A stretch of 64,000 bases of DNA from Anaerolineae bacterium. Lineage in GTDB: Bacteria > Chloroflexota > Anaerolineae > Aggregatilineales > Aggregatilineaceae. This document shows, piece after piece, positions 7,725-15,913 of this stretch. Positions within the stretch are counted from its first letter, which is position 1. Each line of letters opens with the position of its first letter. The stretch covers positions 62,001-126,000 of the forward strand of contig JAHDWP010000004.1 of NCBI GenBank assembly GCA_023382715.1. Direction: 5' to 3'. Under the pieces are notes generated by a model. That model was not told where the DNA came from and made no database searches. It saw only the letters and a list, made by a program, of their open reading frames with translations. Position numbers and translations under genes: made by a program.

Positions 7725-10700
7725 CTAAAACATCCCCAACTGTTCCGGCGGCTGAGTCTGCTTCAACTCGTTCGCCAGCTCCTGCAGGCGCGGCCACGAC
7801 AACACCAGCGCGTTGTATTCCAGCGCGTGTTCGGCCCAGCCCTTGCGGTCGCAAATCTGGTACAGGCGGTAGGCGAGATTCTTCGCTTCGGCGGCCAGAT
7901 CGCTGTGCATGCGCAGCAGCAGCGCCGCCGCGCCGGACTCGCCGTGCGTGTTGAGCCGCTCGATCAGGTGATGCACCACTTCCCACACCGTGACGCGCTT
8001 ATCCTCCTGCGGCGTCCAGCCCGGCTCGAGTTCCTGCCACTGGTACAGCCGCACCTTGCCCGCCCTGGCAGCAATCACGCCCGCATTGACCAGCCCATCC
8101 ACGCTGGTATTTTTGGCGCGCGCCAGCACATCCGCCACACCGAATTCACCTTCATTGAAGCCGAACTGCTCGAACCAGTTGATGCAGAAGCGCGTGTCGG
8201 CGTCCACGTCGCCTTCGGACTCGGCCAGGAAGGCGTCAAGCTCCTGGTTGATGAGCTGCAAGGCCGTGCGGACCGTCAGCGGCGAGCCATCCGCTTCGAG
8301 CACGCGGCTGTAGCGGCTGTAGACGGCCATGCCCGGCCCGATGGACGCCTGCGCCAGGTCCACCGGGGCGATGCTGCCGGACTGCATTTCGCGCAGGGCT
8401 TTGGGCAGTTCGCGGCGCAGCGCGTTGACGAAGTCGCGGCGCGAGGTAGTGGGCGCGTCGTCGGGGCGCGGGCGGCACACGAGCACGATGGACGAGGCGA
8501 GGGCGTTTGTGCCGCTGGCAACTGGGCGATTGCTAAGTTCGGTACGAATTGGCCAAGTACCGTTGACGGTTAAGCCTGCCTGGATCATGCTCGCAAGCAT
8601 GGTTTCCCAGCCGGTGCTACTGATTCCATACCTATGTTCGTCTCCTTCATCCTCATCTCTCTCTGACTGCTTGAATGCGTAATAGACCGTCAGTGGATAC
8701 TCGGGATGGATTGCCCGGCGCATGTGGCGGAACGCTTTCAGCAGACCACCCTCGAAATGTCGATCAGCAGCAGCGGAGTCGCCATCGAAGCGATATGGTG
8801 TAGCGACAAGTTCCGGTTCTTTAGGTACAAGCAATGTGCCGAAGATTCCTGGGTAAACATCTCTCAAGCCTTTGCGCAGCCACGTATAAAAATAGTCTGA
8901 CAGATCCGCGTATCCGATGTTGTCATAATAGGGTGGGTCAGTGGAAACCGAAAGTGGTCCTACCAGAGGCAATTGGGTCGCGTCTGTTTGTTTAGCACTT
9001 CCCTGCACAAAGAACAAGTTGGCTTCAAGAACTTCGCACGTCCAATCAAGCAGATCCTGGAAGTTTCCTGTTGATGTGCTGAACGGATTGCCTTCAGCGA
9101 AATCCCAAGTCATGGGAATAGCTTGTCGCGCGAAGGTATTACGAATCTTGGTGTATCCCACGTCCCAACCACAGATTGTTGATTGTCTGTCAGCGAGCCG
9201 GTTTACGCCAAACGCCAAATACACACTCACCGCCTCGGCATACGCCCGTGCGCCGGAACCGCCCTCGCGCAGCGGCGCATCGTCATCGGGCAGCCCGGCA
9301 GCCACCGCATCCGCGTAGACCTGCTCGCGCGCCTCGCCCACCAGGTCGCTGAAGGTGGTCAGCGCGACGAGTTGGCGCGGCGTGAAGAGGTCGCGGTGTT
9401 TGGTCATGCCATAAAGCTGTACGCGGAAACCAAGCGCCTGTTCCGGTAAATCCGTATCGGGCACACCGGCTGGAATTGCGACTTGGGCCATCGTCTCATG
9501 TTCGGGGGTGGGCGCGTAGTAGCTCCGTCCGCCTTCGCCCTCGGTCACAATTGCCATCAGTTGCGCGCCCATGCGCCCGGCTTTGCCTTCCGCGCGGATG
9601 TGCTCAAACGGCACAGGGCTTCCACAGGCGATACACGTTGCGCCGCGCCGGTTCACGGTGCCTTCGCGCGCGGTGCCGTTGCCGGTGTGGACTTCAAACC
9701 GGATGCGTGGACCCTCACCCCCGGCCCCTCTCCCTGCGGCGGGAGAGGGGGGAAAGGCGGCGCGGTCCTCAAGTCCTTCTCCCCTTGCGGGCGAGGGGGG
9801 AAAGGCAGCGCGGCCCTCAAGTCCCTCTCCCCTGGTGGGCGAGGGATTTAGGGTGAGGGGTACTACCACCGGCTCAACCCAGGCTTTGCGCCCCTTCTTC
9901 TTGCTCAACTCAAAGCTGCGTACCAGCGGCATCTGCGCCCCACACGCCGGGTTCGGGCATTTCACCGTGCGCGCCCACAGCCACGCGATCACTGTCTCGC
10001 CCTCACCCCCGGCCCCTCTCCCTGCGGCGGGAGAGGGGAGAAAAGCGGCGCGGATCGCGTTCAGAACACCCGGCAGGTGGGTTTCGACCTGTGCCGCCGT
10101 CACCCGCACAAACCGGTAGCCCGCCGCCTCGATCAAGTCCTGCCGAGCGGCATCCGCTTCGCGTTGGTTCGCGTGAATCGGACCGTCCACCTCAACAATA
10201 AGCTTCTCCGACGCACAGAAGAAATCCACCACAAATGGGCCTATCGGCTGCTGGCGGCGGAATTCCCGCCCGTCCAATTGGCGATTACGCAGGGCCTGCC
10301 ACAACACAGCTTCGCTTGCTGTTGACTCCTGGCGAAACTCCCGTGCCACCTCAACCATCTTGCGCTGTAACTCGTCGCTAATTACGATCTGCGCGTGCTC
10401 CCCCTCTCCACTTGATGGAGAGGGGGCCGGGGGGTGAGGATTGTACTCTCCACCTGATGGAGAGGGGGCCGGGGGGTGAGGATTGTACTCTCCACCTGAT
10501 GGAGAGGGGGCCGGGGGGTGAGGATTGTACTTCGGGTACAGATGCCCAATCCGCTCCCAGGCCCGGTCGCGCATCCACTCGCCGTAGTAGCGCACGTCGG
10601 CGGCCAACCCCTGCGCGCCCTTCCAGCCCGCCTGCCCGCCGATCTTCTCGCGGTCGCGCGGGTTCACGGGCGGCATGTTCGCAAAACGCGGTGGGATTTC

Positions 10701-11198
10701 GATCAGCGCCTTGTTGATCATCACCGCGACGGGGTTCAGGTCGCTGGCGTGGGCTTCCAGGCCCAGGCGCTGCGCCTCCAGCGGGATCGAGCCGCCGCCC
10801 GCAAACGGGTCGAGCAGCGGGGGCGGGTTGCCGTCCGTGCTCAGGCGGATCAGCTCGCGCGCCGTTTCGAGCACTTCCTCGTTGGTGGTGCTCTCCCACT
10901 GCACCAGCGTCTCGATGAAGTCGAAGAGGCGCTGGCGCGGCGTGTCCTCGACGCTGGCGTTCGCCCCTTTGCGCAGCTTGCGGCACGCCTCGACGAATTC
11001 CGGCGGCGCGTTGGGGTCGTCGGGGTCGTCCACCAGCGAGGTGAAGATCACCGCGCGGCAGGCGGCGAGCGGTCGCCGCGCCCACCACAGGTGCAGCGTG
11101 CTGGGGTGGCCGTGCCGGATGGATTTTTCGCGCGCGCTGGCCTCGTTGATCGCTTCGAGCGGCAGCGCGACTTCGATGAGCTTTTTGCGTGGGATCAT
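7725..11198 (-). CDS. DUF1156-type DNA methyltransferase with two in-frame repeat insertions, one carrying a DUF559 nuclease
   Basis: Adenine-type DNA methyltransferase of a helicase-methylase-ATPase defence locus. The DUF1156 N terminus (IEVALPLEAINEASAREKSI, HLWWARRPLA) is followed by the SAM-binding motif LLDPFAGGGSIPLEA (128-142); the catalytic DPPY motif is at 754-757. Two stretches look foreign. Residues ~224-400 contain three 14-residue repeats, a full DUF559 domain (~266-386) and a PSPAAGRGAGGEG tail. Residues ~447-496 are pure repeat translation. Cysteine pairs C414/C419 and C522/C525 suggest a zinc ribbon split by the second insertion. Without the insertions the length would be about 930 residues, close to what I expect for the family. 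All frames stay open, so the gene may still be functional. Confidence 0.9.
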   Translation of the reverse strand: MIPRKKLIEVALPLEAINEASAREKSIRHGHPSTLHLWWARRPLAACRAVIFTSLVDDPDDPNAPPEFVEACRKLRKGANASVEDTPRQRLFDFIETLVQWESTTNEEVLETARELIRLSTDGNPPPLLDPFAGGGSIPLEAQRLGLEAHASDLNPVAVMINKALIEIPPRFANMPPVNPRDREKIGGQAGWKGAQGLAADVRYYGEWMRDRAWERIGHLYPKYNPHPPAPSPSGGEYNPHPPAPSPSGGEYNPHPPAPSPSSGEGEHAQIVISDELQRKMVEVAREFRQESTASEAVLWQALRNRQLDGREFRRQQPIGPFVVDFFCASEKLIVEVDGPIHANQREADAARQDLIEAAGYRFVRVTAAQVETHLPGVLNAIRAAFLPSPAAGRGAGGEGETVIAWLWARTVKCPNPACGAQMPLVRSFELSKKKGRKAWVEPVVVPLTLNPSPTRGEGLEGRAAFPPSPARGEGLEDRAAFPPSPAAGRGAGGEGPRIRFEVHTGNGTAREGTVNRRGATCIACGSPVPFEHIRAEGKAGRMGAQLMAIVTEGEGGRSYYAPTPEHETMAQVAIPAGVPDTDLPEQALGFRVQLYGMTKHRDLFTPRQLVALTTFSDLVGEAREQVYADAVAAGLPDDDAPLREGGSGARAYAEAVSVYLAFGVNRLADRQSTICGWDVGYTKIRNTFARQAIPMTWDFAEGNPFSTSTGNFQDLLDWTCEVLEANLFFVQGSAKQTDATQLPLVGPLSVSTDPPYYDNIGYADLSDYFYTWLRKGLRDVYPGIFGTLLVPKEPELVATPYRFDGDSAAADRHFEGGLLKAFRHMRRAIHPEYPLTVYYAFKQSERDEDEGDEHRYGISSTGWETMLASMIQAGLTVNGTWPIRTELSNRPVASGTNALASSIVLVCRPRPDDAPTTSRRDFVNALRRELPKALREMQSGSIAPVDLAQASIGPGMAVYSRYSRVLEADGSPLTVRTALQLINQELDAFLAESEGDVDADTRFCINWFEQFGFNEGEFGVADVLARAKNTSVDGLVNAGVIAARAGKVRLYQWQELEPGWTPQEDKRVTVWEVVHHLIERLNTHGESGAAALLLRMHSDLAAEAKNLAYRLYQICDRKGWAEHALEYNALVLSWPRLQELANELKQTQPPEQLGMF
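9711..9860 (-). repeat. Palindromic repeat insertion 2 inside the methyltransferase gene
   Basis: Contains two 48-bp units in tandem (9751-9798 and 9799-9846) plus a CCCTCTCCCTGCGGCGGGAG hairpin core. It is translated in frame as NPSPTRGEG and PSPARGEG-type residues between two putative zinc knuckles. The same CTCTCCC...GGGAG core occurs in several intergenic regions of the window. Confidence 0.85.
9999..10529 (-). mobile_element. Repeat-flanked DUF559 nuclease insertion 1 inside the methyltransferase gene
   Basis: About 531 bp. Reading with the host gene it comprises three tandem 42-bp repeats, a DUF559 endonuclease-like domain at about 10041-10403, and a single palindromic repeat at about 10000-10040. 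DUF559 belongs to the Vsr-like PD-(D/E)xK fold; the expected residues are D325, E336 and D338 in VVDFFC and LIVEVDGPIH. The length is a multiple of three, no stop is introduced, and host-family residues resume on both sides (HLYPK before, TVIAWLWAR after). Mobility of the unit is inferred from the repeats, not shown. Confidence 0.75.
10405..10530. repeat. Three tandem 42-bp repeats
   Basis: Units begin at 10405, 10447 and 10489 with a perfect 42-bp period and only one or two substitutions. On the minus strand each encodes YNPHPPAPSPSGGE or a close variant, so the array keeps the methyltransferase frame. Each unit holds a GC-rich palindrome of the dispersed family. Confidence 0.95.
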
Positions 11199-11214
11199 GG
11201 GTTGTGTCCAGGTC

Positions 11215-11667
11215 TCAAGGTGTGGCGTCGGGCGTCAGAATCGTGATCTGATCCTCAAAGCGCCGGAAATCGTCATGGTTGAGCGTCAGCAAGGTATCAA
11301 TGGCGTTGGCGCGCATCGTGGCAACGATATTGGCATCGTGGATCTGCTTGCCGCGCGTGGGGCAGGCTTGCAGCAACGCCAGCAGGTGCGCCGTTACGTC
11401 GTGGGTATCATCCGCGATGCGAAACAGGGCTTCAATTTGCGCTAACTGCCGGATCACCTGAGCGATTGTGAGCGGCGGCGTGAAGGTATTGGGATGGGTC
11501 ACTTGCACCAGGTACTCGCGGATCACCTGGCGGCTGATCCACAGTTCGCAGTCTTCGTGCAGCAACTGGTCAACTAAGGCGCGTACACGCTCGTGTTCGG
11601 GAAATGTGCGGTGAAACGCGCGCAGCAGCACATTGGTATCAACAAAGGCTTCAGCGGGCATCGTCAT
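11215..11667 (-). CDS. PIN-domain toxin (VapC-like)
   Basis: A 150-residue PIN-domain protein, expected to be a metal-dependent RNase. Acidic residues are visible in AFVDTNVLL at the N terminus, the REYL segment, KQIHDANIVATM and TLNHDDF near the C terminus, the usual PIN quartet. The ATG at 11667 is chosen because it lies inside the last codons of the antitoxin gene (17-bp overlap), typical of toxin-antitoxin pairs; an earlier in-frame start at 11703 would overlap more. The pair sits in the middle of the defence operon, 16 bases before the methyltransferase, so all five genes are probably co-transcribed. Loss of the operon could release the toxin, an inferred addiction or backup role. Confidence 0.88.
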   Translation of the reverse strand: MTMPAEAFVDTNVLLRAFHRTFPEHERVRALVDQLLHEDCELWISRQVIREYLVQVTHPNTFTPPLTIAQVIRQLAQIEALFRIADDTHDVTAHLLALLQACPTRGKQIHDANIVATMRANAIDTLLTLNHDDFRRFEDQITILTPDATP

Positions 11668-11878
11668 CGTACCAGTCTTCGCGGCGTATGGAGGGGGCTT
11701 CATTCACCGGCACGTCCAGGATGCTGGCATGAAACAACGCCTGCCTCTCTTCTTTCGAGAGGGGGCGTGTTTTGGTCGTTTGCAGCAGGCGAACCAGCAA
11801 ATTGTGCTGCTGTTCTGGTGGAAGCTGCTCAACCAGCGTGATCAGCGTCTCGTAAGGGATGTCGAGTTGAACGGCCAT
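11651..11878 (-). CDS. Antitoxin partner of the PIN toxin
   Basis: A 75-residue acidic-tailed protein (ending SIRREDWYDDDAR) of the kind often found upstream of PIN toxins in Cyanobacteria and Chloroflexota. The N-terminal half (YETLITLVEQLPPEQQHNLLVRLLQ) looks helical, and the C-terminal tail would wrap the toxin. Its ATG overlaps the stop of the helicase gene (ATGA), and its own end overlaps the toxin start, so helicase, antitoxin and toxin are tightly coupled. Exact family not certain. Confidence 0.75.
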   Translation of the reverse strand: MAVQLDIPYETLITLVEQLPPEQQHNLLVRLLQTTKTRPLSKEERQALFHASILDVPVNEAPSIRREDWYDDDAR

Positions 11879-14800
11879 CAGGTTGGGTCCTCGCTCATGA
11901 CTAACAACTCATCCATATTATAATTCACACTGGCGACGGAAAAATGGGGTTCCCGGTCGAATGCGTGCCACACGTAGCGCGGTGGATGCGCTCGCCCGTT
12001 GTCGTCCACTTCCACCAGCGCCAGGATGCCGGTATCGGGCCGGTTGCACAGCGCACGAATCTCATTATAGGTCACGGTTACGGTTTCCGCACCGGCGCGG
12101 CGCCCCTTCACCTCGATGAAGCGAAGCTGGCCGGTCTGCCCGTCGCGGCTCTCGATGTCGTAGCCCAGGTTGTCGGCGCTCACGTCGCGCGGGGAATGCC
12201 CCAGGCGGATTTCCGTCTCCAGCACGGCCTGCATCGCAATCTGCTCGGTGATGCGCCGGTCGCGGACGGCGGCGGGCACATCCTCGCCCCACAGCAGCCC
12301 GGCGGGTACGATCAGCGCGCCGCCGATGATCACCGGCGGTGGGGCGGAAATCTGGCGCTCCTGGTCGAGTTCTTCCAAACGCCGCCGCAGCCGCCCTTCG
12401 AGTTCATCCGCGCGTTGGCGCGCCCGCGCCGAGTTGATTTTCGCGTTGGGACGTCCCGCCTGCTCCTGCGCGCGCAGCTCGTTGGCCCGAAAGTCCCAGT
12501 AGTTGATTTCCTTCGTCAGGCGCTCGCGTACCGCCGCGACAGTCTTGTCGATCAGGTCCTCGCGGCGCTGGCGGACACGGGCCAGGTGGCGCGGGATTAG
12601 CTCCTCAATGGCGTAGCTGCTGGCCGCTGCTTCGAGGTGTTCCGCCGTCAGCCAGTCCGCGTTGAGTGCTGCCTGGGCCTGGCTAATCTCCTCCTCGGTG
12701 GCCGGGCGGTAGTCCAGGTAGGGCGCGCTGCCCGCATGGCGCACGTGGCCCTGCGCGTCAATCTCGACAAAATGCACCTCCTGCGAGATGAGATGCTGCT
12801 CGCCGCCGCGTATCGTGCGCGCATCGTGGATGCTCTGCTGGAGATAGAACAGCGCCCGCACCTCTGTGCCGGGATCGGTGGGATCAACCAGCACCGCGCC
12901 GCATTTCAGGGTATCGCGGTGGCGTTCGAGCACCAGATCGAGCGTCGCATCGAGCAGCGGGTGACCGGGACAGACGAACGCGGCCAGCGGTTTGCCCGGC
13001 ACGCTGATCAGCGGCTTATCAAAACACACGCGCTCGTACTGTTTCAGCACCGGCGCACCCGTGCCGATCAGCCGGTCGCGGCTGCGAATGGCCGCCGGGA
13101 CATGCGTGATCTGATACCGTCCCGGTTCGCGTTCGCGGATCGTACCGCCGAGATGCTGGAAGGCTTCGAGGAAAAAAGACTGAATGTAGAACGGCTGCAA
13201 ACGCCGGGCCGCTGCGCGTTCCATGTCCTCGCGGATGCGCATGATATGCGTGATGTCCATGCTCTCAGCCGCAAGTGACCGGGTATCAAGGAGATCGCGC
13301 ACCCGCTCGCGGTCCAGGGCATTATCAACGGCCTGTTCCAGACGGGCGCGCACGTCGGGCCGCTCGCCGTAACGGATCGCTTCGACCAACAGCTTACGCA
13401 GCGGCTCCTGGCCGGACGGATGGCCCAACACATCAAAGACCTGGCCGTTGAGCGCCTGCCGCTCGATTTCGAGTTTGTCCAGCAGCCGCCGGTAGACGTA
13501 GCCCTCGCGTGTTTCCCCGGCAACCAGGTTCCACAGGTGGCAGACCTCGGTCTGCCCGATGCGGTGGATACGCCCAAAGCGCTGTTCCAGGCGGTTGGGA
13601 TTCCAGGGCAGATCGTAGTTGACCATCAGGTGCGCGCGCTGGAGGTTGATGCCTTCGCCTGCTGCATCGGTTGCCAGCAGCACGATCACGTCCGGATCGC
13701 TGCGGAACTGCTCCTCAATGCCGCGCCGCTCTTCGCGTGCCATGCCGCCGTGAATGCAGACGACGTATTCCTTACGCCCGAGAAGCGTGGAGATGCGATC
13801 ATAGAGGTAGTTCAGCGTGTCGCGATGTTCGGTGAAGATGACCAGCTTGCTGCGCCCACGATCTGAATCGGCCATCTCTTCATGGGTCTGCATCAGGCTG
13901 GCGAGTTCTTCCCACTTGCGGTCCAGCCCGCTGTGGCGCACGCGCGAGGCCATCGCCTCGAGGTCGCGCAGATGCTCAATCTCAATCTCTAACTCGGCAA
14001 TCGTGCGGGCGGCGGTGGCTCGGTCGATGACCGCTTCTTCAATCTCTTCCACCTCGCTGTCGGGCGCATCGTCCAGGTCGTCCAGGTCTTCGTCGCTGAA
14101 CAGGGGGAAGCCAGCGTCCGCCGAGAGATCTGCCCCGCGCTTGAGCATCTTTTCTTCCTGCAAACGATCTTCGAGTCGCTCGCGTCGCCGCCTCAGCGAT
14201 TGGTAGATGGCTTCAGGGGAGGAAGCCAGGCGCCGCTGAAGGATGGTTAGCGCAAAGCCGACCGTGCCTTTCCGCCCGATGTTATCAAGCTGATCGGCCC
14301 GGTTGAACTGCTCACACACGTATTCGGTGACCGCGTGATAGAGCTGCGCTTCCGCATCGGACAGCGCATAGTCCACCGTGCGTGCGCGCCGCTCTGGGAA
14401 CAACGGTTTGCCATCAAACTTGAGCAGGTCTTCCTTGACCATGCGCCGCATCAGGTCGGAGACATCGACGGTATGCACCCCATCCCGGAAGCGACCCTCA
14501 AAACGATCTGCATCCAACAGCGCCAGGAACAGCTGGAAATCCTCTTCTTTGCCGTTATGTGGTGTGGCGGTCATCAGCAGGAAATGACGTGTCAGGCTGC
14601 TGAGCAACCTGCCAAGCTTGTAGCGTTTCGTCTCTTTGAGTTCGCCGCCAAAGAAAGATGCTGACAGCTTATGCGCTTCATCACAGATGATCATGTCCCA
14701 GTCGGTGACTTTCAGCTTGGCTTGCAGATCGTCGCTCCGGCTGATCTGATCCAGCCGGATAATGACCAGATCGTGCTCGGTGAACGGGTTGCCGCTGCGT

Positions 14801-15369
14801 GATGCCTCGACCGTCTCACGAGTCATAATTTCAAAGGGTAGCTGGAACTTGAACCAGAGTTCATCCTGCCACTGCTCACCCAGGCCGCCCGGTACGCAGA
14901 TCAGGCAGCGCTGCACATCGCCGCGTACCACCAGTTCTTTGATCAGCAACCCGGCCATGACCGTCTTACCTGCGCCGGGATCATCTGCGAGAAGGAAACG
15001 CAGCGGTTGACGGGTCAGCATCTCGCTGTAGACTGCTGTGATCTGGTGGGGCAGTGGTTCGATGAGTGACGTGTGAACGGCCAGTACGGGATCAAAGAGG
15101 TGGGCCAGGTGAATACGATAGGCTTCGGATGTTAGGCGCAGCAGACTGCCATCTCCATCGAAGCTCCAGGCCCGCCCTGCTTGGACGATTTCAAGCACGG
15201 CTTCGCTGTCGCGGTACAGCAGTTGTGTTCCCGGATGCCCATCGGCGCGTTTGTAGAACAGCTCAACCGCGTTTGCCCCGTGCCATTGAATGTCAATCGC
15301 CGTTACCGGTTGATGAGGATCGATCCCTTTGACCTGCGCGCCACGCTTGAGGTCTTCTAGTTTCATCAT
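11878..15369 (-). CDS. SNF2-family helicase/translocase with C-terminal DUF3883 domain
   Basis: First gene of the defence operon, 1163 residues. Helicase motifs in order: Q-like LIEPLPHQI (~102-110), Walker A DDPGAGKTVMAG (~129-140), DEAH box in MIICDEAHKL (~226-235), motif III in LLMTATPHNG, and the second lobe with LLATDAAGEGINLQ and RLEQRFGRIHRIGQ. The last ~100 residues (GYDIESRDG ... FIEVKGRR) match DUF3883, a PD-(D/E)xK-like module. Such helicases are partners of DUF1156/DUF499 proteins and may translocate on invading DNA. Two adjacent ATG codons (15369, 15366) could start it; no strong ribosome site is seen. Confidence 0.9.
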   Translation of the reverse strand: MMKLEDLKRGAQVKGIDPHQPVTAIDIQWHGANAVELFYKRADGHPGTQLLYRDSEAVLEIVQAGRAWSFDGDGSLLRLTSEAYRIHLAHLFDPVLAVHTSLIEPLPHQITAVYSEMLTRQPLRFLLADDPGAGKTVMAGLLIKELVVRGDVQRCLICVPGGLGEQWQDELWFKFQLPFEIMTRETVEASRSGNPFTEHDLVIIRLDQISRSDDLQAKLKVTDWDMIICDEAHKLSASFFGGELKETKRYKLGRLLSSLTRHFLLMTATPHNGKEEDFQLFLALLDADRFEGRFRDGVHTVDVSDLMRRMVKEDLLKFDGKPLFPERRARTVDYALSDAEAQLYHAVTEYVCEQFNRADQLDNIGRKGTVGFALTILQRRLASSPEAIYQSLRRRRERLEDRLQEEKMLKRGADLSADAGFPLFSDEDLDDLDDAPDSEVEEIEEAVIDRATAARTIAELEIEIEHLRDLEAMASRVRHSGLDRKWEELASLMQTHEEMADSDRGRSKLVIFTEHRDTLNYLYDRISTLLGRKEYVVCIHGGMAREERRGIEEQFRSDPDVIVLLATDAAGEGINLQRAHLMVNYDLPWNPNRLEQRFGRIHRIGQTEVCHLWNLVAGETREGYVYRRLLDKLEIERQALNGQVFDVLGHPSGQEPLRKLLVEAIRYGERPDVRARLEQAVDNALDRERVRDLLDTRSLAAESMDITHIMRIREDMERAAARRLQPFYIQSFFLEAFQHLGGTIREREPGRYQITHVPAAIRSRDRLIGTGAPVLKQYERVCFDKPLISVPGKPLAAFVCPGHPLLDATLDLVLERHRDTLKCGAVLVDPTDPGTEVRALFYLQQSIHDARTIRGGEQHLISQEVHFVEIDAQGHVRHAGSAPYLDYRPATEEEISQAQAALNADWLTAEHLEAAASSYAIEELIPRHLARVRQRREDLIDKTVAAVRERLTKEINYWDFRANELRAQEQAGRPNAKINSARARQRADELEGRLRRRLEELDQERQISAPPPVIIGGALIVPAGLLWGEDVPAAVRDRRITEQIAMQAVLETEIRLGHSPRDVSADNLGYDIESRDGQTGQLRFIEVKGRRAGAETVTVTYNEIRALCNRPDTGILALVEVDDNGRAHPPRYVWHAFDREPHFSVASVNYNMDELLVMSEDPT

Positions 15370-15647
15370 CGAATTGTCCGCTGAATAATCTCCACTTCCA
15401 TGATAACACGGAGCGATGCAGGAAGAGAAACACGCCTTGATGGTTAAGTGTAAGAACAGAGAGCTTTGGAAAAGTTTCCTTGAAAATGGAAGAACTCATT
15501 GACCAAAATAGTGAGCGGCCCAGCATGCGGCAGGGATAGAAGGCGCGTTACTGGAGGATTATCGAGTCAGGCAGGAGCTGGCTGATCGTATTGGGCCGGT
15601 TGGCCTTGACAACACTTGGTGGGGAGACAGCCAATGGGGAGACTACC
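15370..15647. other. Intergenic region upstream of the defence operon
   Basis: No gene is supported. The minus strand has TATCAT at 15399-15404 as a possible -10 for the operon but no convincing -35. An open frame without a start codon (15512-15656, plus) ends in WWGDSQWGDYPK; it could be a gene remnant but I do not recognise it. Confidence 0.4.
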
Positions 15648-15679
15648 CAAAATAAAACTCCGGAGATTTATCCGGAGTT
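15648..15679 (-). terminator. Intrinsic terminator of tRNA-Asp
   Basis: On the minus strand a perfect 9-bp stem (AACTCCGGA/TCCGGAGTT, 6-base loop) is followed by TTATTTT, about 15 bases after the tRNA 3' end. Confidence 0.85.
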
Positions 15680-15693
15680 GCAGTTTGACCAGG

Positions 15694-15766
15694 CGGGAGC
15701 GACGGGATTCGAACCCGCGATCTCCGGCTTGACAGGCCGGCATGTTAACCGCTACACTACGCCCCC
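15694..15766 (-). tRNA. tRNA-Asp (anticodon GTC)
   Basis: Complete cloverleaf on the minus strand: 7-bp acceptor stem GGGGGCG/CGCTCCC with one G-U pair, D-arm, anticodon stem CCGGC/GCCGG with loop CTGTCAA, T-arm with GGTTCGAAT, and discriminator G as expected for Asp. The 3' CCA is not encoded. Flanked by its own promoter and terminator, so it is a single-gene transcription unit. Confidence 0.97.
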
Positions 15767-15784
15767 AATGTCAAACGTGCGCAG

Positions 15785-15813
15785 ATGATAGCATAGCCCT
15801 TTCCCCCCGTCAA
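15785..15813 (-). promoter_or_regulatory. Promoter of tRNA-Asp
   Basis: Minus strand: TTGACG (-35, 15808-15813), 17-bp spacer, TATCAT (-10, 15785-15790) preceded by TG as an extended -10. The start point would lie about 12 bases before the tRNA 5' end. Confidence 0.8.
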
Positions 15814-15913
15814 GGCCGAGTCGCCGGGCAGATCCCCTGGCAACGGGTGGTTCGTGAACTCTCGCCGGGCCTCCCCTCTTTCGGCTCCTGCAATTCCCCA
15901 GCCGCTCACCGCT

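Noticed and set aside
9711-10529. Insertions in the methyltransferase read as an intein
   Set aside because: No N-terminal Cys/Ser block, no HN-C/S/T junction and no splicing-domain motifs; the nuclease is DUF559, not LAGLIDADG or HNH.
10405-10530. Tandem 42-bp repeats that resemble a short CRISPR array
   Set aside because: The units are directly adjacent without variable spacers, GC-rich and translated in frame.
15512-15656. Open frame ending WWGDSQWGDYPK
   Set aside because: No start codon, no ribosome site, not recognised; kept only as a possible remnant in the intergenic note.
15591-15788. 65-codon frame across tRNA-Asp
   Set aside because: The GATGFEPAI-type translation is the well-known artefact of reading through a tRNA gene.
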